Assembly: GCA_015492645.1 (NCBI GenBank)
Contig: WGER01000085.1
Span: 1-55,583, forward strand
DNA: 55,583 nt
From: Nitrospirota bacterium
Lineage (GTDB): Bacteria > Nitrospirota > Thermodesulfovibrionia > Thermodesulfovibrionales > JdFR-85
Direction: 5' to 3'
Of the stretch, positions 18,357-27,575 are shown piece by piece. The position numbers were made by a program, and so were the translations under genes. The first letter of the stretch is position 1. Every line of letters begins with the position of its first letter. The notes under the pieces are model-generated. The model ran no database searches, was not told the DNA's origin, and worked only from the letters and a program-made list of their open reading frames with translations.

Positions 18357-18383
18357 GAGGGGGGCACAATGCCCCCCTTTTTT
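18357..18383 (+). terminator. Rho-independent terminator after aprA
   Basis: GGGGGGCA (18359-18366) pairs with TGCCCCCC (18370-18377) around a three-base loop, followed by six T residues (18378-18383). It separates adk-sat-aprBA from qmoABC. Confidence 0.92.
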
Positions 18384-18525
18384 ACCCCCGGAATTTTTCT
18401 GGGTGGTGTCCTTAAGGTGCTGAATGGATGGTTCCTTTATGGGCTTCCCCTCCGGGGATACCCAGATGTTGTTTGGGGTTCACATGAAGGAGCTATCCAA
18501 AATCTTGCTGAAAGGGAGGATATAA

Positions 18526-19788
18526 ATGGCTATTGCTCCTGAAAGGACCGCCCTTGTGGTGGGAGGAGGTATCAGCGGTCTCACCGTGGCGGTAGAGACT
18601 GCTGAGGCAGGAACAAAGGTTGTGCTGGTAGAAAAGAACCCCTATCTCGGTGGAAGGGTGGCACAACTGTACAGGTACTTCCCCAAACTCTGCCCGCCTT
18701 ACTGTGGCCTGGAGATCAACTTCCGACGCATCAGGCAGAACCCGGCCATAACCTACTACACAATGGCAGAGGTGCAGGACATTTCAGGTAGTGCAGGTGA
18801 CTACAGGGTCACAGTAAGGCAGAGACCACGGTATGTTAATGAGAAGTGTACTGCCTGTGGTGAGTGCGAGAAGATCTGCCCTGTGGAAAGGCCCAATGAC
18901 TTCAACTTCGGTATGGATACCACCAAGGCGATATATCTGCCCCATGAGATGGCCTTTCCGATGAGATATGTGATAGATGATACTGTCTGTAAGGGCAGGG
19001 AATGTGCAAAGTGTGTGGAGGTCTGTAAGTACGGGGCGATAGACCTGGATATGAAGGAGAAGACCTTTGAGGTCCAGGCAGGCTCTGTTGTATTTGCCAC
19101 GGGGTGGAACCCCTACGATGCCACAAAGATTGACAACCTCGGGTTTGGCAGGGTGAAGAATGTAATAACCAATATGATGATGGAGAGGCTGGCTGCACCA
19201 AACGGTCCGACAAAGGGCAGAATCTTGAGACCCTCAGATGGTAAGGAGGTCCAGAGTGTTGCCTTTGTCCAGTGTGCAGGCTCAAGGGATGAGAACCATC
19301 TGGACTTCTGTTCTGCTATATGCTGTCTGGCCTCAATGAAACAGGCCACCTACCTGAGGGAGAAGAATCCGGAGTCAAAGGCGACAATCTTTTACATAGA
19401 CCTGAGGGCACCGGGTAAGTATGAGGCCTTCATGCAGAAGGTCCAGGCAGACGAGAATATTACCTTTATCAAGGGCAAGGTCGCGAAGATCGAGGAAGAC
19501 CCGGAGACTGGAGATGTCCTTGTAACGGCAGAGGAGGTTGCCTCTGGAAAGAAGATCACAGAGAGGTTTGAGATGGTGGTACTTGCCACAGGGATGGAGC
19601 CTACTACCAGGATGGTCAAACTGCCGGGCAACCTACAGTATGAACAGAATGGGTTTCTGAGGGCAGTCCAGTCTGAGGGGGTCTTCGCCTCAGGGGTGGC
19701 AACGAGACCCCTCGATGTGAACTCCTCTGTGCAGGACTCTACCGCAAAGGCGATCAAGGTTATCCAAACCCTATTAGGAGGTAAATAA
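18526..19788 (+). CDS. qmoA: Quinone-interacting oxidoreductase subunit QmoA
   Basis: A 420-aa HdrA-like flavoprotein of the QmoABC complex, which moves electrons between menaquinol and AprAB. The N-terminal FAD motif is VVGGGISGLTVAVETAEAG, followed by EKNPYLGGRV. Cysteine motifs CTACGECEKICP and the C-rich CKGRECAKCVEVCK indicate iron-sulfur clusters, and the second nucleotide/FAD part has FVQCAGSRD and SAICC. Start ATG 18526 has AAAGGGAGGA upstream. The 142-base gap from the aprA terminator has no clear promoter. qmoB starts 2 bases after the stop, so the qmo genes are one transcript. The assignment follows both the sequence and the conserved aprBA-qmoABC order. Confidence 0.96.
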   Translation: MAIAPERTALVVGGGISGLTVAVETAEAGTKVVLVEKNPYLGGRVAQLYRYFPKLCPPYCGLEINFRRIRQNPAITYYTMAEVQDISGSAGDYRVTVRQRPRYVNEKCTACGECEKICPVERPNDFNFGMDTTKAIYLPHEMAFPMRYVIDDTVCKGRECAKCVEVCKYGAIDLDMKEKTFEVQAGSVVFATGWNPYDATKIDNLGFGRVKNVITNMMMERLAAPNGPTKGRILRPSDGKEVQSVAFVQCAGSRDENHLDFCSAICCLASMKQATYLREKNPESKATIFYIDLRAPGKYEAFMQKVQADENITFIKGKVAKIEEDPETGDVLVTAEEVASGKKITERFEMVVLATGMEPTTRMVKLPGNLQYEQNGFLRAVQSEGVFASGVATRPLDVNSSVQDSTAKAIKVIQTLLGGK

Positions 19789-19790
19789 AT

Positions 19791-22109
19791 ATGGAAAAGG
19801 TACTGGGAGTATATATCTGTACGGGTTGTGGTATAGGTGAGGCCCTTGATGTCGAGAAACTAAAGGAGGCGGCCGATTACTACAAGCCGAAGGTCCTGAA
19901 GACGCATGAGTTCCTCTGCTCACAGGAGGGCGTTCAGATAATAAAGGATGATATTACGGGCGAGGGTGTCAACTACATAGTGATAGCAGCATGCTCAATG
20001 AGGGTCAACACCGATGTCTTTGACTTTGACCCACTCAAGTATGTGGTTGAGAGGGTGAATCTCAGGGAGCATGTGGTCTGGACCCAGCCCCCAAATGATG
20101 AGAAGACACAGTGGATGGCAGAGGACTACATCAGGATGGGTATAACCAGGGCCCAGAATGCAGAACCCCCGGTTCCAAAGACCGCCGAACTGGAGAAGAC
20201 CATCCTTGTTGTGGGTGGTGGAGTTGCTGGGCTGAGTGCCGCCCTTGAGGCATCAAAGGCCGGTTACAGGGCAGTGATAGTGGAGAAGGGACCTGAACTG
20301 GGTGGAAGGGTGAGGAAGATGAAAAGGATCCTGCCCTCTGAGCCACCCTTTGACAGGCCTCAGCAGGTGCAGGTGGATGACCTGATAAAAACTGTAGAAT
20401 CGGACCCTAATATCAAGGTCTATACAAATACCACCGTGGTGAGCATCGAGGGCGAGCCCGGGATGTTTGATGTTACAGTCTGCCCCAGTGAACAGGTGAC
20501 GAAGAAGGAGATAGATATACAGGAAGAGGTGAAGAAGGGAGGACCTGCCAGGTTCCCCCTGCCAGAATGTTCCTCACCAGAGACATTCAGGGTGGGTGCC
20601 ATAGTGTTTGCAATAGGCTGGAGGCCCTATGATGCCACCAGACTGGAGGCACTCGGGTACGGGCGTATCAAGAATGTGGTGACGAATGTAGAACTGGAAG
20701 AGATGGCGAAGGAGGGACGGATAAGAAGGCCCTCTGACGGACAGGCCGTAAAGACAGCCGTGTTTGTGCAGTGCGCAGGACAGAGGGATCCTGAACACCT
20801 CCCCTACTGCTCCAGTGTCTGTTGTATGACTTCACTGAAACAGGCCCAGTATATCCGGGAATCCAACCCTGAGGCAGGTGCCTTTATTATATATAAGGAT
20901 ATGAGGACCCCCGGACTGTATGAAAACTTCTACAAGCAGATGCAGGATGATCCGGGAGTGTTCCTTGTAAAGGGTGAGATACAGGCGATTGAGGAGGCGG
21001 AGGATGGCTCCGTCACCGTGAGGTTTGAAAACAAACTCCTTGGGGGCAGCAGTGTGGTCAAGGCCGACCTCGTGGTGCTGGCTACAGGTATGATCACAAA
21101 TATGGTTCCTGAGGGGAAGGCCCCCAAAGACCTGACAGATGAGTTTATCGGTGTGATAGTAACAAAGCAGACTGATACAGGACCGGTAGATGAACTGGTG
21201 CCTGAGCCGATAGCACTACACCTGAAGTACCGTCAGGGGCCGGAGATGCCCCATCTGAGGTGGGGATTTCCTGATTCCCATTTTATCTGCTTTCCCTATG
21301 AGACCAGGAGGACAGGGATATATGCGGCGGGTGCTGTCAGACACCCGATGAATGCCACAGAGGCGATGATGGATGGTGCTGGTGCTGCGCTGAAGGCGAT
21401 ACAGTGTGTGGAACTCACCTCTGAAGGGAAGGCCGTGCATCCCCGGGCAGGTGACATGACATTTCCTGAGTTCAGGCTGGAGTCATGCACCCAGTGCCGC
21501 AGGTGTACAGTGGAGTGTCCCTTCGGGGTGCTGGACGAGGATGAGAAGGGCACACCTCAGGAACACCCCTACAGGTGTCGTAGGTGTGGGACCTGTATGG
21601 GTGCATGCCCTCAGAGGATTATAAACTTCAAGGACTACAACATAGAGATGATGTCAGCGATATTGAGGGAACTGAATGTGCCCACAGAGGAGGAACTCTT
21701 CCCCTACATAGTTGGGTTCATCTGCGAGAATGACGCCTATCCGGCCTTTGACATGGCCGGGATAAACAGGTTTCAACTTCCACCAAACTTCAGACTTATA
21801 AGGCTCCGTTGTCTGGGTGGTATGAACCTCGCCTGGATATCTGATGCCCTTTCCAAAGGAGTGGATGGCGTGGTCCTGATAGGCTGTAAGTTTGGTGATG
21901 ACTACCAGTGCCACTTTGTGAAGGGGTCCCAGATGGCGAATGAGAGGCTTGGTAAGGTCCAGGAGACCCTCGACAGGTTGATGCTTGAGTCAGAGAGGGT
22001 GGCCCTGTACCAGTTGGCAATAAATGAGTACGACAAACTGCCAGAGATACTCAATGAGTTTATGGAGAGGGTGAAAGAGATTGGTGCCAACCCCTATAAG
22101 GGCTTCTAA
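19791..22109 (+). CDS. qmoB: Quinone-interacting oxidoreductase subunit QmoB (HdrA-MvhD fusion)
   Basis: A 772-aa subunit fusing an HdrA-like flavoprotein with a C-terminal MvhD/FlpD-like domain. The N-terminus has CTGCGIGEA and a CSMR motif; the FAD motif VVGGGVAGLSAALEASKAG lies around residue 140; EKGPELGGRV follows. Two ferredoxin-type motifs (CTQCRRCTVECP, CRRCGTCMGACP) occur near 565-610. The final ~140 residues (LRCLGGMNLAWISDALSKG, then LIGCKFGDDYQCHF) match the MvhD [2Fe-2S] domain that docks hydrogenase or dehydrogenase modules in methanogens. Such a domain suggests QmoB may accept a second electron input. The spacer to qmoC is 53 bases and includes AAAAAGGAGG. Confidence 0.96.
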   Translation: MEKVLGVYICTGCGIGEALDVEKLKEAADYYKPKVLKTHEFLCSQEGVQIIKDDITGEGVNYIVIAACSMRVNTDVFDFDPLKYVVERVNLREHVVWTQPPNDEKTQWMAEDYIRMGITRAQNAEPPVPKTAELEKTILVVGGGVAGLSAALEASKAGYRAVIVEKGPELGGRVRKMKRILPSEPPFDRPQQVQVDDLIKTVESDPNIKVYTNTTVVSIEGEPGMFDVTVCPSEQVTKKEIDIQEEVKKGGPARFPLPECSSPETFRVGAIVFAIGWRPYDATRLEALGYGRIKNVVTNVELEEMAKEGRIRRPSDGQAVKTAVFVQCAGQRDPEHLPYCSSVCCMTSLKQAQYIRESNPEAGAFIIYKDMRTPGLYENFYKQMQDDPGVFLVKGEIQAIEEAEDGSVTVRFENKLLGGSSVVKADLVVLATGMITNMVPEGKAPKDLTDEFIGVIVTKQTDTGPVDELVPEPIALHLKYRQGPEMPHLRWGFPDSHFICFPYETRRTGIYAAGAVRHPMNATEAMMDGAGAALKAIQCVELTSEGKAVHPRAGDMTFPEFRLESCTQCRRCTVECPFGVLDEDEKGTPQEHPYRCRRCGTCMGACPQRIINFKDYNIEMMSAILRELNVPTEEELFPYIVGFICENDAYPAFDMAGINRFQLPPNFRLIRLRCLGGMNLAWISDALSKGVDGVVLIGCKFGDDYQCHFVKGSQMANERLGKVQETLDRLMLESERVALYQLAINEYDKLPEILNEFMERVKEIGANPYKGF

Positions 22110-22162
22110 GAGGCCCAGAAACTCGGAGAGTTTCTGGAATCCAATAAAAAGGAGGTTGATCA

Positions 22163-23278
22163 ATGGCAGATGAGATGGTACTGAGCCCTGACATTGAGTT
22201 CATAAAAGGGGTCCGTGCAGCAGGTGGTGATACGGTGAAGAGGTGTTATCAGTGTGCCACCTGTGGGGTGGTCTGCCCTATCTCCCCTGAGGACAAACCC
22301 TTTCCACGCAAGGAGATGATAATGGCACAGTTGGGGATGAAGGATGCCCTCCTTGCGAGTCCTGACATCTGGTACTGCCATAACTGTAACGACTGTTCAA
22401 AGTACTGTCCCAGAGGGGCAAGGCCAGGAGATGTCCTTGGTGCCCTGAGGCAGATGTTTATCAAGGAGTACTCGGTGCCGAAGTTCATGGGCTCAATTGT
22501 GACCAACCCGGCCCTCACAATAGTTGCCCTCGCGATCCCCCTGATCATCTTTCTTGTGGTTCTCGGCATTACAGGACACCTTCATATACCAGAGGGGAGG
22601 ATCGTTTACTCCCATTTCTTTCCAATCCTGTATGTGGAGGCGATATTTATACCGCTGGTGGGTCTTGCCGGGATCGCCTATATTGTGAGTCTCAGGAGGT
22701 ACTGGAATACACTGAAGAGAGTGAACGGTACAGAGTACAGGATGAACTTCGGGGATGCCTTTGTTGAGACGATACTGGAGTTTCTCGGTCATGGCAAGTT
22801 CACAAAGTGTGAGGCGAACAGGGACAGGAGGACAGCCCATCTGCTCGTCTTCTATGGGTTTGTTGCCCTTTTTATCGTCACCTGCTGGCTCACCTTTTAT
22901 GACTATGTGATGGGGAAGGAGTCTCCCATTCCCCTGTCAGACCCGATGAAGTGGCTTGCCAATATGGGTGCACTGTCTCTTCTACTGGGTATCCTTCTTG
23001 TCATAGCCAACAGGACAAAGGCTAAGGGGATCAATACAAAGAGTTCTGGTTTTGACTGGACCTTTGCCATAATAATACTTCTTCTGGCGATTACCGGTAT
23101 CCTTACTGAGGTGATCAGGCTTGCAGGTATAAGGACCCTTGCCTATCCAATGTATTTAGTACACCTGATGTTCGTCTTCTACACCATTGTGTATTTTCCC
23201 TATTCCAAACTGGCCCACATGGGTTACAGGGCCCTTGCCATTACCCATTATAAGATGACCGGGAAGGACATAAAATGA
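22163..23278 (+). CDS. qmoC: Quinone-interacting oxidoreductase subunit QmoC (HdrC-HdrE fusion)
   Basis: A 371-aa subunit that anchors the complex in the membrane. The N-terminal ~100 residues carry two HdrC-like [4Fe-4S] motifs (CYQCATCGVVCP and CHNCNDCSKYCP). The rest has about five to six hydrophobic helices of the HdrE/NarI cytochrome b type; histidines such as HLLVFYGF and YPMYLVHLMF could ligate haem b and lie near the quinone site. Start ATG 22163 follows AAAAAGGAGG. Its stop overlaps the next start (ATGA at 23275-23278), so the CBS-domain gene is translationally coupled to it. Confidence 0.96.
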   Translation: MADEMVLSPDIEFIKGVRAAGGDTVKRCYQCATCGVVCPISPEDKPFPRKEMIMAQLGMKDALLASPDIWYCHNCNDCSKYCPRGARPGDVLGALRQMFIKEYSVPKFMGSIVTNPALTIVALAIPLIIFLVVLGITGHLHIPEGRIVYSHFFPILYVEAIFIPLVGLAGIAYIVSLRRYWNTLKRVNGTEYRMNFGDAFVETILEFLGHGKFTKCEANRDRRTAHLLVFYGFVALFIVTCWLTFYDYVMGKESPIPLSDPMKWLANMGALSLLLGILLVIANRTKAKGINTKSSGFDWTFAIIILLLAITGILTEVIRLAGIRTLAYPMYLVHLMFVFYTIVYFPYSKLAHMGYRALAITHYKMTGKDIK

Positions 23279-23715
23279 AGGTCAAGGATATACTTAAGGA
23301 GAAGGGAAGGGAGTTAATCACCATTGGTGCCAATGCCAGCCTGACTGAGGCAGCCTCAAGGATGATGGCCCGTAACATAGGGGCCCTCCTTGTGGAGGAC
23401 AGTGGCAGACTGGTGGGACTTATAACAGAGAGGGACCTTGTAAGGACAGTGGCAAAGACTGACTGCGAGATGGATGAGTTGAAAGTGAAAGATATCATGG
23501 TAAAGAGTGAAAACCTCGTTGTGGCTGAGCCTGAAGACGAGGTGGAGTATGTTATGGCGGTGATGATACAGAATGCTATAAGACATATTCCTATTGTGGA
23601 AGGGGGTGAACTGGTAGGGATACTGTCTATAAGGGATGTTGTAAAAACACATGTGAGAAAACTTAAGGCAGAGATACACTTCCTCAAGGAGTATATCTCT
23701 GACAAATACTTTTAG
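23275..23715 (+). CDS. CBS-domain pair protein coupled to qmoC
   Basis: A 146-aa protein made almost entirely of two CBS motifs (residues ~5-60 and ~72-128: MMARNIGALLVEDSGRLVGL then IRHIPIVEGGELVGILSIRD). CBS pairs (Bateman modules) bind AMP, ADP, ATP or related adenosyl ligands and act as energy sensors. No catalytic or DNA-binding domain is attached. The start overlaps the qmoC stop by 4 bases, which ensures coupled translation. Since APS reduction produces AMP, a nucleotide-sensing role beside Qmo is reasonable, but it is only an inference from position. The C-terminal ~20 residues form a charged helix. The hppA gene starts 55 bases downstream. Confidence 0.85.
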   Translation: MKVKDILKEKGRELITIGANASLTEAASRMMARNIGALLVEDSGRLVGLITERDLVRTVAKTDCEMDELKVKDIMVKSENLVVAEPEDEVEYVMAVMIQNAIRHIPIVEGGELVGILSIRDVVKTHVRKLKAEIHFLKEYISDKYF

Positions 23716-23770
23716 AAGGGGTTTCCCTGAGTTTGAGAGCACAATACAAAAATAAAAGGAGGTAGGGTAG

Positions 23771-25810
23771 ATGGAAGGTCTGACAAACATAGCATGGCTC
23801 TTCGGGGCTGGGGGGCTTGTACTGGCACTGCTGATTTATATGTCAGTTGCCAGGAAGCCTGAAGGGAATGAGACGATGAGGGATATTGCGGCAATGATCC
23901 ACGAGGGTGCGATGGCCTATCTGAAGAGGCAGTACTCGATCCTGAGCATCTTCATAGGGGTGGTGTTTGTGGCAATGTACTTCTATCTCGGGATAGAGTC
24001 CTCCATAGCCTTTCTGTCAGGTGCGATCTGCTCAATTGCTGCAGGTTTCCTCGGGATGAAGGCAGCAACGAAGGCGAATGTGAGGACTGCCGAGGCTGCC
24101 AACCAGTACAAGCCTGATCATTCCAAGGCGCTTTCTGTGGCATTCTACGGTGGTGCAGTTATGGGCCTTGCTGTGGCAGGTATCGGACTTCTGGGTGTGG
24201 GTATCTTCTACTATCTTTTTGGACGCGACCCGAAGACAGCATTTGTTATGAGTGCATTTGGTATGGGGGCCTCTTCCATAGCCCTGTTTATGCGTGTGGG
24301 TGGAGGTATCTACACCAAGGCGGCAGATGTGGGTGCGGATCTGGTTGGTAAGGTGGAGGCGGGTATCCCTGAGGACGACCCCCGTAATCCAGGGGTTATT
24401 GCTGACAATGTGGGTGACAATGTGGGTGATGTGGCAGGAATGGGGGCGGACCTCTTTGAGTCATATGTGAACTCCATCATCGCCACCATAGCAATTGGTG
24501 CCACTGCTGCAGTTGGTTCCAAGGTGGCTGGACTGGGAGATACCCTTCATCTGATGGCCCTGCCGGTTCTTCTGGCTGTAATGGGGATCATCTCCTCTGT
24601 ATTGGGGATCCTCGGGATGAGGATACTTGAAAGGATGGACCCGGCTGCTGCACTGAGGTACTCAACCTTTATTGCTGCAGGTATATTCCTGGCACTCTCA
24701 TATGTGGCGATAAATGCGATGGGTGTAAGCGATCATGTCTTCTGGGCGGTGGTGGCAGGCTGTATAGGCGGGATACTGATTGGTCTGCTAACGGAGTACT
24801 ACACCTCGGGTAGCCCGATAAAGAGGATTGCAGAGGCATCCCAGACGGGTCCTGGTACCAACATCATAACGGGTCTTGCCGTAGGGCTTGAAAGCACCGC
24901 CCTGCCTGTGCTCGGCATCTGTGTGGCAATATTTATTGCCAACAAGGTGGCGGGGCTTTACGGGATAGGAATTGCAGCAGTGGGTATGCTCGGTACCATC
25001 GGAATCACGATGAGTGTGGATGCCTACGGGCCTATTGCTGACAATGCGGGCGGTATCTCAGAGATGAGCGGTCTTGGTGAGGATACAAGGGCGATTACAG
25101 ATAGCCTTGATGCCCTTGGTAATACCACTGCTGCTATAGGTAAGGGCTTTGCCATAGGTTCTGCTGCACTGACGGCCCTCGCTCTGTTTTCAGCATATAC
25201 CCAGACTGTAAACCATGCAAGGGTGGAGAAGGGGCTGGAGAAGTTGTCCATTATTATCACCGAGCCTATGGTGGTTATTGGGCTTCTGCTTGGAGGAATT
25301 CTGCCCTTCTTTGTTGCTGCCCTTACAATGACCGCAGTTGGTAGGGCAGCCTTCAAGATGGTCAACGAGATCAGGCGTCAGTTCAGGGAGATACCGGGCC
25401 TGCTTGAGGGCAAACCTGGTGTTAAGCCAGACTCGAAGAGATGTGTGGACATATCTACCACAGCGGCCCTGAAGGAGATGATACTGCCAGGGCTTACAGC
25501 AGTGATCAGTCCTATACTGGTGGGCTTTATACTGGGGCCTGCGGCCTTAGGTGGTATGCTTGCTGGTGCCACGGTGACAGGAGTTATGCTGGCACTAATG
25601 ATGGCCAATGGTGGTGGTGCCTGGGACAACGCAAAGAAGTACATTGAGAAGGGCAATCTCGGTGGTAAGGGTTCAGAGGCACACAAGGCGGCAGTGGTTG
25701 GTGATACTGTGGGTGATCCATTCAAGGATACATCAGGACCGTCAATGAATATACTTATAAAGTTGATGAGCGTGGTTGCCCTGGTTATAGCACCACTTAT
25801 TGCACTGTAA
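23771..25810 (+). CDS. hppA: Membrane-bound ion-pumping pyrophosphatase, K+-dependent type
   Basis: A 679-aa integral membrane pyrophosphatase (~16 helices) that hydrolyses PPi and pumps H+ or Na+ outwards. The substrate motif [20 protein letters not shown] and the C-terminal [17 protein letters not shown] supply the Asp/Mg2+ ligands. The sequence [11 protein letters not shown] has Ala at the position where K+-independent enzymes have Lys, so it should be K+-dependent; whether H+ or Na+ is moved cannot be settled here. The ribosome binding site AAAAGGAGG precedes ATG 23771. Its location between qmoC and a second sat gene fits its role: removing the PPi made by ATP sulfurylase and saving part of its energy. 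Confidence 0.97.
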   Translation: MEGLTNIAWLFGAGGLVLALLIYMSVARKPEGNETMRDIAAMIHEGAMAYLKRQYSILSIFIGVVFVAMYFYLGIESSIAFLSGAICSIAAGFLGMKAATKANVRTAEAANQYKPDHSKALSVAFYGGAVMGLAVAGIGLLGVGIFYYLFGRDPKTAFVMSAFGMGASSIALFMRVGGGIYTKAADVGADLVGKVEAGIPEDDPRNPGVIADNVGDNVGDVAGMGADLFESYVNSIIATIAIGATAAVGSKVAGLGDTLHLMALPVLLAVMGIISSVLGILGMRILERMDPAAALRYSTFIAAGIFLALSYVAINAMGVSDHVFWAVVAGCIGGILIGLLTEYYTSGSPIKRIAEASQTGPGTNIITGLAVGLESTALPVLGICVAIFIANKVAGLYGIGIAAVGMLGTIGITMSVDAYGPIADNAGGISEMSGLGEDTRAITDSLDALGNTTAAIGKGFAIGSAALTALALFSAYTQTVNHARVEKGLEKLSIIITEPMVVIGLLLGGILPFFVAALTMTAVGRAAFKMVNEIRRQFREIPGLLEGKPGVKPDSKRCVDISTTAALKEMILPGLTAVISPILVGFILGPAALGGMLAGATVTGVMLALMMANGGGAWDNAKKYIEKGNLGGKGSEAHKAAVVGDTVGDPFKDTSGPSMNILIKLMSVVALVIAPLIAL

Positions 25811-25818
25811 AGCGAGAA

Positions 25819-25836
25819 GGGGGCTATAGGGCCCCC
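25819..25836 (+). terminator. GC-rich hairpin after hppA (weak terminator)
   Basis: GGGGGC (25819-25824) pairs with GCCCCC (25831-25836). The following sequence TAAATAATAG is AT-rich but not a T-run, so read-through into the second sat gene is likely. Confidence 0.5.
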
Positions 25837-25863
25837 TAAATAATAGAGTTAAGGGAGGTAGGA

Positions 25864-27135
25864 ATGGACAACATCGGCCACGGTGGGAAGGAGATAGTAG
25901 AAAGGATACTGCCGAGGGACGAGGCGGTAAAAAAGGTGGAAGAACTGAAACAGAAGGGTGCACCTGAAATTGAGGTGAGGAGACAGATCGCCACAGAGGT
26001 GATTGACATCGCCTACGGGTTCTTCTGCCCCTTAGAGGGGTTCATGGGGAAGGCGGATGTGGATGGCGTCTGCAAGAATATGAGACTTGCAGACGGTACC
26101 GTCTGGAGCATACCGATAGTCTTTGACATCTCAGATGAGGAACTCTCTCAGAAGGGGATAAAGGAGGGTACAGAGGTCCTCCTAACATACATGGGTAACC
26201 CCATGGCACTGTTTGAGGTGAGCGAGGTCTTCACCTATGACAAACAGGAGATGGCCCAGAATGTGTATGGTACCACTGAAGAGAAGCATCCAGGGGTGAA
26301 GAGGACCTATGCCTACAAGGACAAGTTCTTAGGAGGTAAGATCACTCTGCTGAATCCCCCCAAGATTAATCCCGTGTTTGAACCGTTCTTTATCCCACCC
26401 CTTGAGATGAGAAAGAGGTTTCAGGAGAAGGGCTGGAAGAGGGTAGTTGCTCACCAGACCCGTAATGTCCCACATACCGGGCATGAGTGGCTCATGAAGG
26501 GGGCCTGGTTCCAGACCTATGGTGAGCTCCCCATTGACAAGCCCTATGTTGGCGTCCTTGTGAACGCGATAATTGGAGAGAAGAGGGTGGGCGACTACAT
26601 AGATGAGGCGATAGTGCTAGCCCACGACATGCTTCGTAAGGCGGGATACTTTGGTGAGCACAACCATATGACCTCTATCACCTTCTGGGACATGAGGTAT
26701 GCAGGTCCCAGGGAGGCGGTATTCCATGCTGCCCTCAGGACGAATCTGGGGCTCACCCACCACATGTATGGTAGGGACCATGCTGGTGTGGGTACATACT
26801 ACGGACCATACGATGCACACAATCTTTTGATGTCCATTCAGGATGACCTCAGAATAACCCCCACATTCTCAATGAACTGGCTATACTGCCCTCACTGTGG
26901 TGAGGTTACCTACGAGGGACTCTGCAATCACAAAGACGAGTGGCAGAAATACAGTGGGACCCTGATAAGGAGTATCATAATAGATGGAGTGAAGCCGCCG
27001 AGGTTGATCATGAGACCAGAGGTGTTTGATGTGGTGATGGAGTGTGCTGAAAAATATGGATTTGGCTCCCCCTTTGTGACAGAGGAGTATCTCGAGAAGA
27101 GAACCCCAGTGTTCACAATAGAACCACTGAAGTAG
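25864..27135 (+). CDS. sat: Sulfate adenylyltransferase, second, divergent copy
   Basis: A 423-aa ATP sulfurylase of a different subtype from the copy at 14460-15752. The conserved elements are HQTRNVPHTGHEW (QTRNxPHxGHE variant), [17 protein letters not shown], and YCPHCGE...CNH as a likely zinc site. The N-terminus (KEIVERILPRDEAVKKVEEL) differs completely from the first copy, and the protein has no extended tail. The active-site residues look intact, so it should make APS (or work in the ATP-forming direction). Start ATG 25864 follows AAGGGAGG. It is 13 bases upstream of a small unknown gene, with which it forms a two-gene unit ending in a terminator. Confidence 0.94.
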   Translation: MDNIGHGGKEIVERILPRDEAVKKVEELKQKGAPEIEVRRQIATEVIDIAYGFFCPLEGFMGKADVDGVCKNMRLADGTVWSIPIVFDISDEELSQKGIKEGTEVLLTYMGNPMALFEVSEVFTYDKQEMAQNVYGTTEEKHPGVKRTYAYKDKFLGGKITLLNPPKINPVFEPFFIPPLEMRKRFQEKGWKRVVAHQTRNVPHTGHEWLMKGAWFQTYGELPIDKPYVGVLVNAIIGEKRVGDYIDEAIVLAHDMLRKAGYFGEHNHMTSITFWDMRYAGPREAVFHAALRTNLGLTHHMYGRDHAGVGTYYGPYDAHNLLMSIQDDLRITPTFSMNWLYCPHCGEVTYEGLCNHKDEWQKYSGTLIRSIIIDGVKPPRLIMRPEVFDVVMECAEKYGFGSPFVTEEYLEKRTPVFTIEPLK

Positions 27136-27148
27136 AAAGGAGGAAGAG

Positions 27149-27460
27149 ATGGCAGAGACCTATCCGATTAATATATGGATCAATGAAGAGAGATTTGAGA
27201 AACTCCAGCAGGCAGGACTTGCCAGTATGGCGAAGGAGAAGATGGCAGGGCTTAAGGTTCTACCAGTGCCCACAAATGAGGAGCAGAAGGACAAGATACT
27301 GAAACTCTTTCCGATGGCCAAGTTTGACAGCGCCACAACAAAGAGCATAGAGTTGCTTCCCAGGGAAGTGAAGGACCGCATCTTTGACTTGATCATCCAG
27401 AAGAAGACCCTTGACGTAATTGATGACTTCATCAAGATGGTAGAGGAGGAGAGAAAGTAA
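27149..27460 (+). CDS. Small unknown protein paired with the second sat
   Basis: A 103-aa soluble, charged, mostly helical protein. I see no signal peptide, membrane helix, cysteine, or known catalytic motif. The N-terminus PINIWINEERFEKLQQAG suggests a short beta strand followed by a helix, and the C-terminal half is amphipathic helix. It follows sat by 13 bases, has a strong site (AAAGGAGG) and is followed immediately by a terminator, so it is a real gene. Position suggests a partner or regulator of the second ATP sulfurylase, but no function is shown by the sequence. Confidence 0.8.
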   Translation: MAETYPINIWINEERFEKLQQAGLASMAKEKMAGLKVLPVPTNEEQKDKILKLFPMAKFDSATTKSIELLPREVKDRIFDLIIQKKTLDVIDDFIKMVEEERK

Positions 27461-27493
27461 AGGAGAGATGGGCCCTGTGCCCACCTCTCCTTT
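27459..27493 (+). terminator. Terminator after the sat-small protein unit
   Basis: A 15-bp arm AAAGGAGAGATGGGC (27459-27473) pairs with GCCCACCTCTCCTTT (27479-27493) with one mismatch and a five-base loop. The T-run is short. It marks the end of the sulfate-reduction block. Confidence 0.85.
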
Positions 27494-27575
27494 ACTGAAA
27501 CTCTTACACTATACAATTAAAAATCCTTTCATGAGGCCTTAGGACCCTTCACTATCAAGGTGGTCCGGATTTGTG

